This document shows positions 58,232 to 64,000 of a stretch of DNA of 64,000 nt, piece after piece (the stretch's first letter is position 1; each line of letters starts with the position of its first letter). Both the position numbers and the translations under genes were made by a program. The notes below the pieces were generated by a model. That model saw only the letters and a list, made by a program, of their open reading frames with translations, did not search any database and was not told the DNA's origin. The stretch spans positions 62,001 to 126,000 of the forward strand of contig NZ_NPKH01000028.1 in NCBI RefSeq assembly GCF_002284535.1, written 5' to 3'. This stretch comes from Mesorhizobium wenxiniae. GTDB lineage: Bacteria; Pseudomonadota; Alphaproteobacteria; Rhizobiales; Rhizobiaceae.

Positions 58232-58327
58232 GCCTGATTCTCCGCTTGGTCACGCTCGATGGCCCGCAACTCAGGCGGCGCGTGTCACCGAAGCTCACGA
58301 GATAAGCTCCGGACTGCAAACATGCAA

Positions 58328-58415
58328 GCGGCCGCGTTGATGCGGCCGCCATATTGATCGGATCAAAGCGCAATCGAAAGCGAAACGTGTCTCACTCTTG
58401 CCGATCGCGCTTCAA
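58328..58415. repeat. Two short palindromes between rplO and secY
   Basis: A perfect hairpin GCGGCCGC-N6-GCGGCCGC at 58328-58349, and a looser inverted pair TCAAAGCGCAATCG (58363-58376) with CGATCGCGCTTCAA (58402-58415). They fill most of the 191-base gap between rplO and secY. Neither has a T run on the coding strand. Confidence 0.6.
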
Positions 58416-58422
58416 ATCGCCG

Positions 58423-58896
58423 TTACTCGGCGGCTGCCTTTTCCGGCAGCTTCACCGAACCGCCGGCCTTTTCGATCTTCTCGATGGCGGCCTTGGAGGC
58501 GCCGGCCACGTCGAAGGCGAGCTTCGACTTGATGTCGCCGTCCGAGAGGATGCGCACGCCGTCCTTGACGCGGCGGATGACCCCGGCAGCGACCAGCGCT
58601 TCGGCCGTCACAGTCGTCTTGGCGTCGAGCTTCTTGGCATCGAGCGCGGCCTGGATGCGGGCCAGCGACACGACGGCAAAGCTCTTGGCGAAGATGTTGT
58701 TGAAGCCACGCTTCGGCAGGCGCCGATAGAGCGGCATCTGGCCACCCTCGAAGCCGTTGACGGCGACGCCGGAGCGCGCCTTCTGGCCCTTGACGCCGCG
58801 ACCGGCAGTCTTGCCCGAGCCGGAACCGATGCCGCGGCCGAGACGCTTCTTGGAATGCGTCGCGCCGTCCTTGTCACGCAGATCGTTGAGTTTCAT
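58423..58896 (-). CDS. rplO: 50S ribosomal protein L15
   Basis: L15, 157 residues. MKLNDLRDKDGATHSKKRLG, the Gly-rich GRGIGSGSGKTAGRGVKGQK and GFEGGQMPLYRRLPKRGFNN are diagnostic. I started at 58896. The gap after it to secY contains two palindromes. Confidence 0.97.
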   Translation of the reverse strand: MKLNDLRDKDGATHSKKRLGRGIGSGSGKTAGRGVKGQKARSGVAVNGFEGGQMPLYRRLPKRGFNNIFAKSFAVVSLARIQAALDAKKLDAKTTVTAEALVAAGVIRRVKDGVRILSDGDIKSKLAFDVAGASKAAIEKIEKAGGSVKLPEKAAAE

Positions 58897-58918
58897 CTGA
58901 GTTCTCCTGCGCTCTGGT

Positions 58919-59116
58919 TCAGCCCTCGTCCACAACGCGGACGAGATGCTGGACGGCAGCGATCATGCCGCGCACTGAGGGGGTGTCCTCCAGCGTGCGC
59001 TGCTTGTGCATCTTGTTGAGGCCGAGGCCGACCAGCGTCGCTCGCTGCTCCTTCGGCCGGCGGATCGGCGAACCGATCTGCTCGACGGTGATGGTCTTGG
59101 TTGCTTTCTTGGCCAT
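58919..59116 (-). CDS. rpmD: 50S ribosomal protein L30
   Basis: L30, 65 residues. ITVEQIGSPIRRPKEQRATL and GLGLNKMHKQRTLEDTPSVR are the family pattern. Begin at 59116 rather than 59122 (MAKKATK). Lies between rpsE and rplO. Confidence 0.97.
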   Translation of the reverse strand: MAKKATKTITVEQIGSPIRRPKEQRATLVGLGLNKMHKQRTLEDTPSVRGMIAAVQHLVRVVDEG

Positions 59117-59140
59117 GGTCAAAATCCTGGTCAGCGTCGA

Positions 59141-59704
59141 CTATTCTTCGGCCGCAACGGCGGTGCCGCGGCGGGCCTGAAGGGTCGAATACTTGATGCC
59201 GCGCGCAGCAGCCACGTCCTTGGGATGCATCTGGCTCTTCAGCGCGTCAAAGGTGGCGCGAACCATGTTGTACGGGTTCGACGAACCCATCGACTTGGCG
59301 ACGACGTCATGCATGCCGAGCGTCTCGAAGACGGCGCGCATCGGGCCGCCGGCGATGATGCCGGTACCCTGCTTGGCAGCGCGCAGCAGAACGCGTCCGG
59401 CGCCCCAGCGTCCCTCGACGTCGTGGTGCAGCGTACGGCCCGAACGCAGCGGCACGAAGATCATGTCGCGCTTGGCCGATTCGGTCGCTTTGCGGATCGC
59501 CTCAGGCACTTCGCGCGCCTTGCCGTGACCGAAGCCGACGCGGCCCTTCTGGTCGCCGACAACGACGAGTGCTGCAAAGCCGAAGCGCCGGCCGCCCTTG
59601 ACGACCTTGGCGACGCGGTTGATGTGGACGAGCTTGTCCACCATGCCGTCGTCGCGCTCTTCGCGATCACGGCCGCGGCCGCCATCCCTACGTTCCTGTG
59701 CCAT
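59141..59704 (-). CDS. rpsE: 30S ribosomal protein S5
   Basis: S5, 187 residues, at the mRNA entrance and involved in decoding accuracy. The N-terminal extension MAQERRDGGRGRDREERDDG is basic and acidic; then VHINRVAKVVKGGRRFGFAA, GKAREVPEAIRKATESAKRD and GIIAGGPMRAVFETLG. I started at 59704; the frame upstream runs through a family A repeat. Confidence 0.98.
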   Translation of the reverse strand: MAQERRDGGRGRDREERDDGMVDKLVHINRVAKVVKGGRRFGFAALVVVGDQKGRVGFGHGKAREVPEAIRKATESAKRDMIFVPLRSGRTLHHDVEGRWGAGRVLLRAAKQGTGIIAGGPMRAVFETLGMHDVVAKSMGSSNPYNMVRATFDALKSQMHPKDVAAARGIKYSTLQARRGTAVAAEE

Positions 59705-59793
59705 ATCCTGTTCCTTGTTTTTTTCCGGAAGCACGGTTGATGATGATATCCGGCACCTCTGTGGGTTGCCGGGGGCAAAACTCATTTTTCCTT

Positions 59794-59860
59794 CGCATGA
59801 TCTTATCCGAAAAGTCTGCAACTTTTTGCTGCGCTGACCTCCGGTTCGGGATCATGCTTT
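59794..59860. repeat. Intergenic palindrome, family A (copy 4)
   Basis: CGCATGATCTTATCCGAAAA, CTGCAACTTTTTGCTGCG and TTCGGGATCATGCTTT, almost identical to 54005-54070 along its whole length (only a few base differences). The right end supplies part of the rplR stop codon (59859-59861). Confidence 0.9.
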
Positions 59861-60218
59861 AGAAGCTCAAGCCGCCTTCACGGGCGGCCTCGGCCAGCGC
59901 CTTGACGCGGCCGTGATAGATGTACGGTCCACGGTCGAAGACGACTTCCTTGACGCCGGCCTTCGAAGCGCGCTCGGCAATCAGCTTGCCGATTGCCACT
60001 GCGGCGGCAGTGTCGGCACCGGTCTTGAGCGAACCCTTGAGGTCCTTCTCCAGCGTCGAGGCGGCAGCGATTGTGTGGCCCTTGGCGTCGTCGATCACCT
60101 GGACGTAGATGTTCTTCGACGTGCGGTGGACCGACAGCCGCGGACGCTCGCCCGCGACCTTCTTGATCTGGCGGCGGACGCGCTGAGCGCGGCGTTGTGT
60201 GGATTCTTTCGAGCCCAT
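59859..60218 (-). CDS. rplR: 50S ribosomal protein L18
   Basis: L18, 119 residues, binding 5S rRNA. RPRLSVHRTSKNIYVQVIDD, GHTIAAASTLEKDL and the C-terminal FDRGPYIYHGRVKALAEAAR are conserved. The TAA stop is formed by the end of the family A repeat at 59794-59860. Confidence 0.98.
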   Translation of the reverse strand: MGSKESTQRRAQRVRRQIKKVAGERPRLSVHRTSKNIYVQVIDDAKGHTIAAASTLEKDLKGSLKTGADTAAAVAIGKLIAERASKAGVKEVVFDRGPYIYHGRVKALAEAAREGGLSF

Positions 60219-60303
60219 GATATCAGTTCCTTGCCTTCAAAAAACGGGGGCAACCCTGTGCGGTAGGACAAGCCTCCCGCGACCGCTCCCCGCGGCGTTA
60301 AAA

Positions 60304-60837
60304 TTACTTCTTCTTGCCTTCCTTGCGGACGATCTTCTCGCCAGCGTAACGAACGCCCTTGCCCTTGTACGGCTCGGGACCGCGATATTCGCGGATCTCG
60401 GCAGCAACCTGACCGACCTTCTGCTTGTCGATGCCGGTTACGGTGATTTCCGTCGGCTTCGGCACGGTGATCGTGATGTCCTGCGGCGTTTCGTAGACGA
60501 CATCATGGCTGAACCCGAGCGCCAGCTGCAGGTTCTTGCCCTGCATGGCGGCGCGATAGCCGACGCCGGTGATCTCAAGCTTCTTTTCAAAACCGTCCTT
60601 GACGCCCTGCAGGATGTTGACGATCTGCGTGCGCGACATGCCCCATTTGGAGCGAGCGGTCTTGGTCTGGTCGCGCGGCTGGACAGCGATCTCGCTGCCT
60701 TCCATTTTGACCAGCACTTCGTCGGTCACCACGAACTTCAGCTCACCCTTGGGGCCCTTCGCCGTGACGGTCTGGCCGTCGACGGTCGCGGTCACGCCCT
60801 GCGGCAGCGAAACGGGTTTCTTTCCAATACGAGACAT
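60304..60837 (-). CDS. rplF: 50S ribosomal protein L6
   Basis: L6, 177 residues. MSRIGKKPVSLPQGVTATVD, the middle EITGVGYRAAMQGKNLQLAL and the signature RGPEPYKGKGVRYAGEKI are present. It lies between rpsH and rplR, with a degenerate family A repeat after its start side (60883). Confidence 0.98.
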   Translation of the reverse strand: MSRIGKKPVSLPQGVTATVDGQTVTAKGPKGELKFVVTDEVLVKMEGSEIAVQPRDQTKTARSKWGMSRTQIVNILQGVKDGFEKKLEITGVGYRAAMQGKNLQLALGFSHDVVYETPQDITITVPKPTEITVTGIDKQKVGQVAAEIREYRGPEPYKGKGVRYAGEKIVRKEGKKK

Positions 60838-60882
60838 TTTGTTGTCCTCGTCACTTCTCTTGTTTCAGGTCTCTGTTTTCGA

Positions 60883-60926
60883 ACATGTGTCCGAAAACCG
60901 GATTCCACTTTCCGGGATCGCGCTCC
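60883..60926. repeat. Degenerate intergenic palindrome, family A-like (copy 5)
   Basis: GAACATGTGTCCGAAAACCG then GATTCCACTTTCCGGGATCG: the same order of blocks as copy 1 at 1753 (CATG, TCCGAAAA, ATTCCACTTT, CGGGATC) with several changes. It lies between rpsH and rplF. Confidence 0.65.
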
Positions 60927-60929
60927 AGA

Positions 60930-61328
60930 TCAGAATATCTGGCAGAGGATTTCCCCGCCGACATTCTGTTCGCGCGCTTCGTGGTCGGCCATGACGCCCT
61001 TCGGCGTCGAAAGGATCGCGATGCCGAGGCCGTTGGCGACGTGCGGGATCGACTTCGCCGAAACGTAGACGCGACGGCCCGGCTTGGACACGCGGGCGAT
61101 TTCGCGCACGACCGGCGCACCGTCGAAATACTTCAGTTCGATCTCGATTTCGGACTTGCCGTTGTCGAAGTCGGTCTGGCTGTAGTCGCGAATATAGCCT
61201 TCCGCCTTCAGCACGTCGAGGACGCGGGTACGCAGGCGCGAGGCCGGCGTCGAAACGCTCGACTTCTTGCGGCCATAAGCGTTGCGGATGCGGGTCAGCA
61301 TATCGCCGAGAGGATCGCTCAATGACAT
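60930..61328 (-). CDS. rpsH: 30S ribosomal protein S8
   Basis: S8, 132 residues, an early 16S rRNA-binding protein and in many bacteria a translational repressor of this operon. LSDPLGDMLTRIRNAYGRKK and GLGIAILSTPKGVMADHEAR are characteristic; the C-terminal GGEILCQIF completes it. Between rpsN and rplF. Confidence 0.98.
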   Translation of the reverse strand: MSLSDPLGDMLTRIRNAYGRKKSSVSTPASRLRTRVLDVLKAEGYIRDYSQTDFDNGKSEIEIELKYFDGAPVVREIARVSKPGRRVYVSAKSIPHVANGLGIAILSTPKGVMADHEAREQNVGGEILCQIF

Positions 61329-61340
61329 GTTATGTCCTCC

Positions 61341-61646
61341 TTACCAGCTCGACTTGACCAGGCCCGGGATCTGGCCGTTATTGCCGAGATCACGAAGCGC
61401 GATGCGCGATACTTTGAGCTTGCGATAGTAGGCACGCGGACGGCCGGTGACTTCGCAGCGGTTGCGGATGCGGATCTTGGCCGAGTTGCGCGGCAGTGCC
61501 GCAAGCTTCAGCTGGGCGCGGAAGCGCTCTTCCATTGGCTTGGACTGATCCATGATGATCGCCTTGAGGGCCTTACGCTTGGCAGCGTACTGGTCCACAA
61601 GCTTGCGGCGCCTGTTGTTCTTCTCGACTGAGCTGGTCTTTGCCAT
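61341..61646 (-). CDS. rpsN: 30S ribosomal protein S14
   Basis: S14, 101 residues, the long zinc-independent form (no CXXC pairs). It has MAKTSSVEKNNRRRKLVDQY, RCEVTGRPRAYYRKLKVSRI and GNNGQIPGLVKSSW. Between rplE and rpsH. Confidence 0.98.
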   Translation of the reverse strand: MAKTSSVEKNNRRRKLVDQYAAKRKALKAIIMDQSKPMEERFRAQLKLAALPRNSAKIRIRNRCEVTGRPRAYYRKLKVSRIALRDLGNNGQIPGLVKSSW

Positions 61647-61673
61647 TTCAGATTTTTCCTTTTCTCGCTGCCG

Positions 61674-62252
61674 TTACTGGCGGAAGGGGAAGTTGAAGGC
61701 CTTGAGCAATGCCCTGGCTTCGTCGTCCGTCTTCGCAGTCGTACAAACGATGACGTCCATGCCCCAGATCTGATCAACCTTGTCGTAATTGATCTCCGGG
61801 AACACGATGTGTTCCTTGATGCCCATGGCATAGTTGCCACGGCCATCGAAGCTCTTCGGATTGAGCCCGCGGAAGTCGCGGACGCGCGGCAGCGCGATGT
61901 TCACGAGACGGTCGAGGAACTCATACATGCGTTCCTTGCGCAGCGTGACCTTGGCGCCGATCGGCATCTTTTCGCGGACCTTGAAGCCGGCGATCGAGTT
62001 GCGCGCATGGGTGACGACGGCCTTCTGGCCGGCGATCAGCGCAAGATCTTCCGCCGCGATCGAAGGCTTCTTCGAATCGCCGGTCGCTTCGCCGACGCCC
62101 ATGTTCAGCACGATCTTGTCGATGCGCGGAACCTGCATCTCGTTCTCGTAGCCGAACTGCTCCTGCAGAGCCTTACGAATGGTCTCGTTGTAGACCTGCT
62201 TGAGGCGCGGCGTGTTCTGGGCAGTCGCCTGCTTGGTTTGAGCCTTAGCCAT
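61674..62252 (-). CDS. rplE: 50S ribosomal protein L5
   Basis: L5, 192 residues, 5S rRNA-binding, contacting P-site tRNA. RLKQVYNETIRKALQEQFGY, PRIDKIVLNMGVGEATGDSK and FPEINYDKVDQIWGMDVIVC are diagnostic. The N-terminal MAKAQTKQATAQNTP is a short extension. Start at 62252; it overlaps the rplX end by 8 bases. Confidence 0.98.
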   Translation of the reverse strand: MAKAQTKQATAQNTPRLKQVYNETIRKALQEQFGYENEMQVPRIDKIVLNMGVGEATGDSKKPSIAAEDLALIAGQKAVVTHARNSIAGFKVREKMPIGAKVTLRKERMYEFLDRLVNIALPRVRDFRGLNPKSFDGRGNYAMGIKEHIVFPEINYDKVDQIWGMDVIVCTTAKTDDEARALLKAFNFPFRQ

Positions 62253-62559
62253 TGATGACTTCTCCCGAGCGCTTGGCGACGCGCACCTTCTTGCCGTCCT
62301 TCTGGAAGATGAAACCGACACGGGTCGGCTTGCCATCCTTGGGGTCGGCCAGCGCGATGTTCGACAGTTGGATCGGCGCTTCCTTGGTGATGATCCCGCC
62401 CTCTTGGGACTGGGACTGCTTCTGGTGACGACGGATCATGTTGACGCCGCGCACCAGCGCGGTGTCTTCCTTCGGCTGCACCGAGAGGACTTCGCCCGAA
62501 CGGCCCTTGTCCTTGCCGGCCAGCACGACGACCTTGTCGCCTTTTCTAATCTTCTGCAT
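62245..62559 (-). CDS. rplX: 50S ribosomal protein L24
   Basis: L24, 104 residues, an initiator of 50S assembly. MQKIRKGDKVVVLAGKDKGR (KOW motif), GVNMIRRHQKQSQSQEGGII, and the tail GFIFQKDGKKVRVAKRSGEV. Overlaps rplE by 8 bases; rplN is 12 bases upstream. Confidence 0.98.
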   Translation of the reverse strand: MQKIRKGDKVVVLAGKDKGRSGEVLSVQPKEDTALVRGVNMIRRHQKQSQSQEGGIITKEAPIQLSNIALADPKDGKPTRVGFIFQKDGKKVRVAKRSGEVING

Positions 62560-62571
62560 TGGTCCGGCTCC

Positions 62572-62940
62572 TTACAGCACTTCAGGCGCGAGCGAGATGA
62601 TCTTCATGTGGTTCTTGGCGCGGAGTTCGCGCGGAACCGGTCCGAAGATACGCGTGCCGATCGGCTCTTTCTTGTTGTCGACGAGAACGGCCGCGTTCTT
62701 GTCGAAACGGATCACGCTGCCGTCCGGGCGGCGAATGTCCTTGGCCGTGCGAACCACGACCGCCTTCATCACATCGCCCTTCTTGACGCGGCCGCGCGGG
62801 ATGGCTTCCTTGATCGACACCACGATGATGTCGCCCACGGAAGCGTATTTCCGCTTCGAGCCGCCCAGCACCTTGATGCACATGACACGACGGGCGCCGG
62901 AATTATCCGCGACGTCGAGGTTTGTTTGCATCTGAATCAT
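62572..62940 (-). CDS. rplN: 50S ribosomal protein L14
   Basis: L14, 122 residues, at the subunit interface. MIQMQTNLDVADNSGARRVM, GDIIVVSIKEAIPRGRVKKG, and the ending RELRAKNHMKIISLAPEVL are fully conserved. Eighty-one bases from rpsQ. Confidence 0.98.
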   Translation of the reverse strand: MIQMQTNLDVADNSGARRVMCIKVLGGSKRKYASVGDIIVVSIKEAIPRGRVKKGDVMKAVVVRTAKDIRRPDGSVIRFDKNAAVLVDNKKEPIGTRIFGPVPRELRAKNHMKIISLAPEVL

Positions 62941-63021
62941 GACTGGCCGCCTTTTTCTCTTCTAACGGGACGGGTTCTTCACCCTTCCCCGGTCTGTCCA
63001 AAATTCGTTTCGTTGCCCTGA

Positions 63022-63261
63022 TCAGGCCTGGTCCGAAGACACGACGGTCCAGCGCTTGTCCTTGGAAATCGGCTTCGATTCCTGGATGAACACCTGATCG
63101 CCAACCTTGTGGGCGTTGTTCTCGTCGTGCGCCTTGTATTTCTTGGTCATGCGCACGGTCTTCTTCATCACGGGATGCGTGAAGCGCCGTTCGACCTTGA
63201 CGACAACCGTCTTCTCGTTTTTGTCGCTGACGACGGTGCCCTGCAGAATGCGCTTTGGCAT
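63022..63261 (-). CDS. rpsQ: 30S ribosomal protein S17
   Basis: S17, 79 residues. MPKRILQGTVVSDKNEKTVV, VERRFTHPVMKKTVRMTKKY and GDQVFIQESKPISKDKRWTV are diagnostic. Between rpmC (11 bases) and rplN. Confidence 0.98.
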   Translation of the reverse strand: MPKRILQGTVVSDKNEKTVVVKVERRFTHPVMKKTVRMTKKYKAHDENNAHKVGDQVFIQESKPISKDKRWTVVSSDQA

Positions 63262-63272
63262 GGTTTTCGTCC

Positions 63273-63473
63273 TTAAGCCTTCTTAGCCGCGGACTTTTCC
63301 GCAGCGATGGTCTTGATACGCGCAATGTCCTTGCGGACCTGCCTCACGCGCGCGGTCTTCTCGAGCTGGCCGGTGGCCTTCTGGAAGCGCAGGTTGAACT
63401 GCTCCTTCTTCAGGCTGGCCAATTCGTCGGTCAGCTGGTCCTGGGTCTTGGTCCGGATGTCTTCGGCTTTCAT
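63273..63473 (-). CDS. rpmC: 50S ribosomal protein L29
   Basis: L29, 66 residues, beside the exit tunnel. MKAEDIRTKTQDQLTDELAS, KKEQFNLRFQKATGQLEKTA and VRKDIARIKTIAAEK are characteristic. Start 63473 (MKAED); the longer frame to 63572 is antisense-like rplP overlap. Confidence 0.97.
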   Translation of the reverse strand: MKAEDIRTKTQDQLTDELASLKKEQFNLRFQKATGQLEKTARVRQVRKDIARIKTIAAEKSAAKKA

Positions 63474-63486
63474 GATCAGCCCGTCC

Positions 63487-63900
63487 TTATTCTGCGATGC
63501 GCTGTACGAAGCGCGTCCTGACCGAGAGCTTGGCCGCGCCGAGACGCAGCGCCTCACGGGCGGTTTCCTCATTGACGCCGTCGATCTCGAACATGATGCG
63601 GCCGGGCTTGACGCGCGCCGCCCAGTAATCGACAGCGCCCTTGCCCTTTCCCATGCGGACTTCGGTCGGCTTCGACGTCACCGGCACGTCAGGGAAGATA
63701 CGGATCCAGACGCGGCCGGCACGCTTCATCTCGCGGGTGATCGCGCGGCGAGCCGCCTCGATCTCGCGCGCGGTGACGCGGTTCGGCTCAAGCGCCTTCA
63801 GCCCAAAACCACCGAAATCCAGATTGGTGCCACCCTTGGCGGCACCATGGATACGGCCCTTGAACTGCTTGCGGAACTTTGTGCGCTTTGGCTGCAGCAT
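63487..63900 (-). CDS. rplP: 50S ribosomal protein L16
   Basis: L16, 137 residues, near the A-site. MLQPKRTKFRKQFKGRIHGA, NRVTAREIEAARRAITREMK, IRIFPDVPVTSKPTEVRMGK and GRIMFEIDGVNEETAREALR are all present. Between rpsC and rpmC. Confidence 0.98.
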   Translation of the reverse strand: MLQPKRTKFRKQFKGRIHGAAKGGTNLDFGGFGLKALEPNRVTAREIEAARRAITREMKRAGRVWIRIFPDVPVTSKPTEVRMGKGKGAVDYWAARVKPGRIMFEIDGVNEETAREALRLGAAKLSVRTRFVQRIAE

Positions 63901-63927
63901 CGTTCTAACTCCAAATTCTCAACTGTC

Positions 63928-64000
63928 TCAGGCGTTTTCGCGACGGCGACCGCGTTCGCGCTCACCACCACCGCCATGCGCATGATCGCCCTCGGTGGCG
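63928..64000 (-). CDS. rpsC: 30S ribosomal protein S3 (C-terminal end only)
   Basis: Twenty-three codons and the stop of the S3 C-terminus: TEGDHAHGGGGERERGRRRE then NA and TGA (63928-63930). The charged, glycine-rich tail is typical of rhizobial S3. The gene continues beyond the right edge. It lies 27 bases upstream of the rplP start, the canonical order. Confidence 0.85.
   Translation of the reverse strand, partial: ATEGDHAHGGGGERERGRRRENA

Noticed and set aside
1..64000. CRISPR arrays, tRNA or rRNA genes, insertion sequences
   Set aside because: I scanned for regularly spaced repeats, cloverleaf ends and transposase motifs and saw none.

Overview
The window looks like chromosomal core sequence of an alphaproteobacterium of the Hyphomicrobiales, most likely Mesorhizobium or a close relative in the Phyllobacteriaceae. 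The evidence is the combination of a nifR3-type dusB overlapping ntrB, a fused IspDF, a pyruvate dehydrogenase E1 beta with its own lipoyl domain, glnB-glnA next to a eukaryote-type glutamine synthetase II, an ATP12 assembly factor, and a ribosomal operon without infA or rpmJ after secY. The DNA is GC-rich with a strong third-position bias, so long meaningless open frames lie antisense to almost every real gene. I saw no rRNA, tRNA, CRISPR array, transposase, integrase or prophage gene.

Layout. 1-5 kb: ntrB (cut by the window edge), dusB, ispDF, pncC, a RatA/Coq10-like gene and lipA. 5-12 kb: the pyruvate dehydrogenase operon pdhA-pdhB-pdhC-(SGNH hydrolase)-lpdA, read leftward. 12-17 kb: ftsB, eno, a tiny lipoprotein, a PRC-barrel gene, a frameshifted dodecin, kdsA with a VOC gene, and a Dabb gene. 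17-25 kb: cfa, a probable gene remnant, ndh, a 5-formyl-THF cyclo-ligase, a divergent Lrp regulator/alanine dehydrogenase pair, and an outer-membrane protein made of two fused barrel repeats. 25-34 kb: DUF1203, a divergent dapB paralogue, an OmpA-like protein, a cysK-alaX-sseA-GNAT operon, an SDR, a lipase-like hydrolase and a DEAD-box helicase. 34-43 kb: pccB, a large secreted Cys-rich protein with one haem-c motif overlapping nnr, then glnB-glnA and the opposing glnII with a small DUF2735-like gene. 43-53 kb: an MHS transporter with a large inserted domain, atp12, an EamA exporter, rluC, crcB, a LysR/cupin pair, rarA and a Deg protease. 53-64 kb: the S10-spc-alpha ribosomal operon from rplQ back to the 3' end of rpsC.

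How the genes fit together. Central carbon flow is represented by eno, the complete pyruvate dehydrogenase set and lipoate synthesis (lipA). Nitrogen control is represented by ntrB, PII (glnB), both glutamine synthetases and alanine dehydrogenase; glnB and glnII each have a well-formed sigma-54 -24/-12 element, which NtrC, the usual partner of NtrB, would be expected to serve. Envelope functions include kdsA (LPS core sugar), OmpA-like and two-barrel outer-membrane proteins, a Deg protease, SecY and cyclopropane lipid synthesis.

The least explained items are the 668-residue secreted protein with a single CXXCH and a 14-cysteine C-terminus, the roughly 190-residue insertion in the MHS transporter, the duplicated-barrel protein, the dapB paralogue lacking the catalytic His pair, the frameshifted dodecin, and two families of intergenic palindromes, copies of which supply the stop codons of rpoA and rplR. 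I found no clear undescribed multi-gene system; most of the window is housekeeping.
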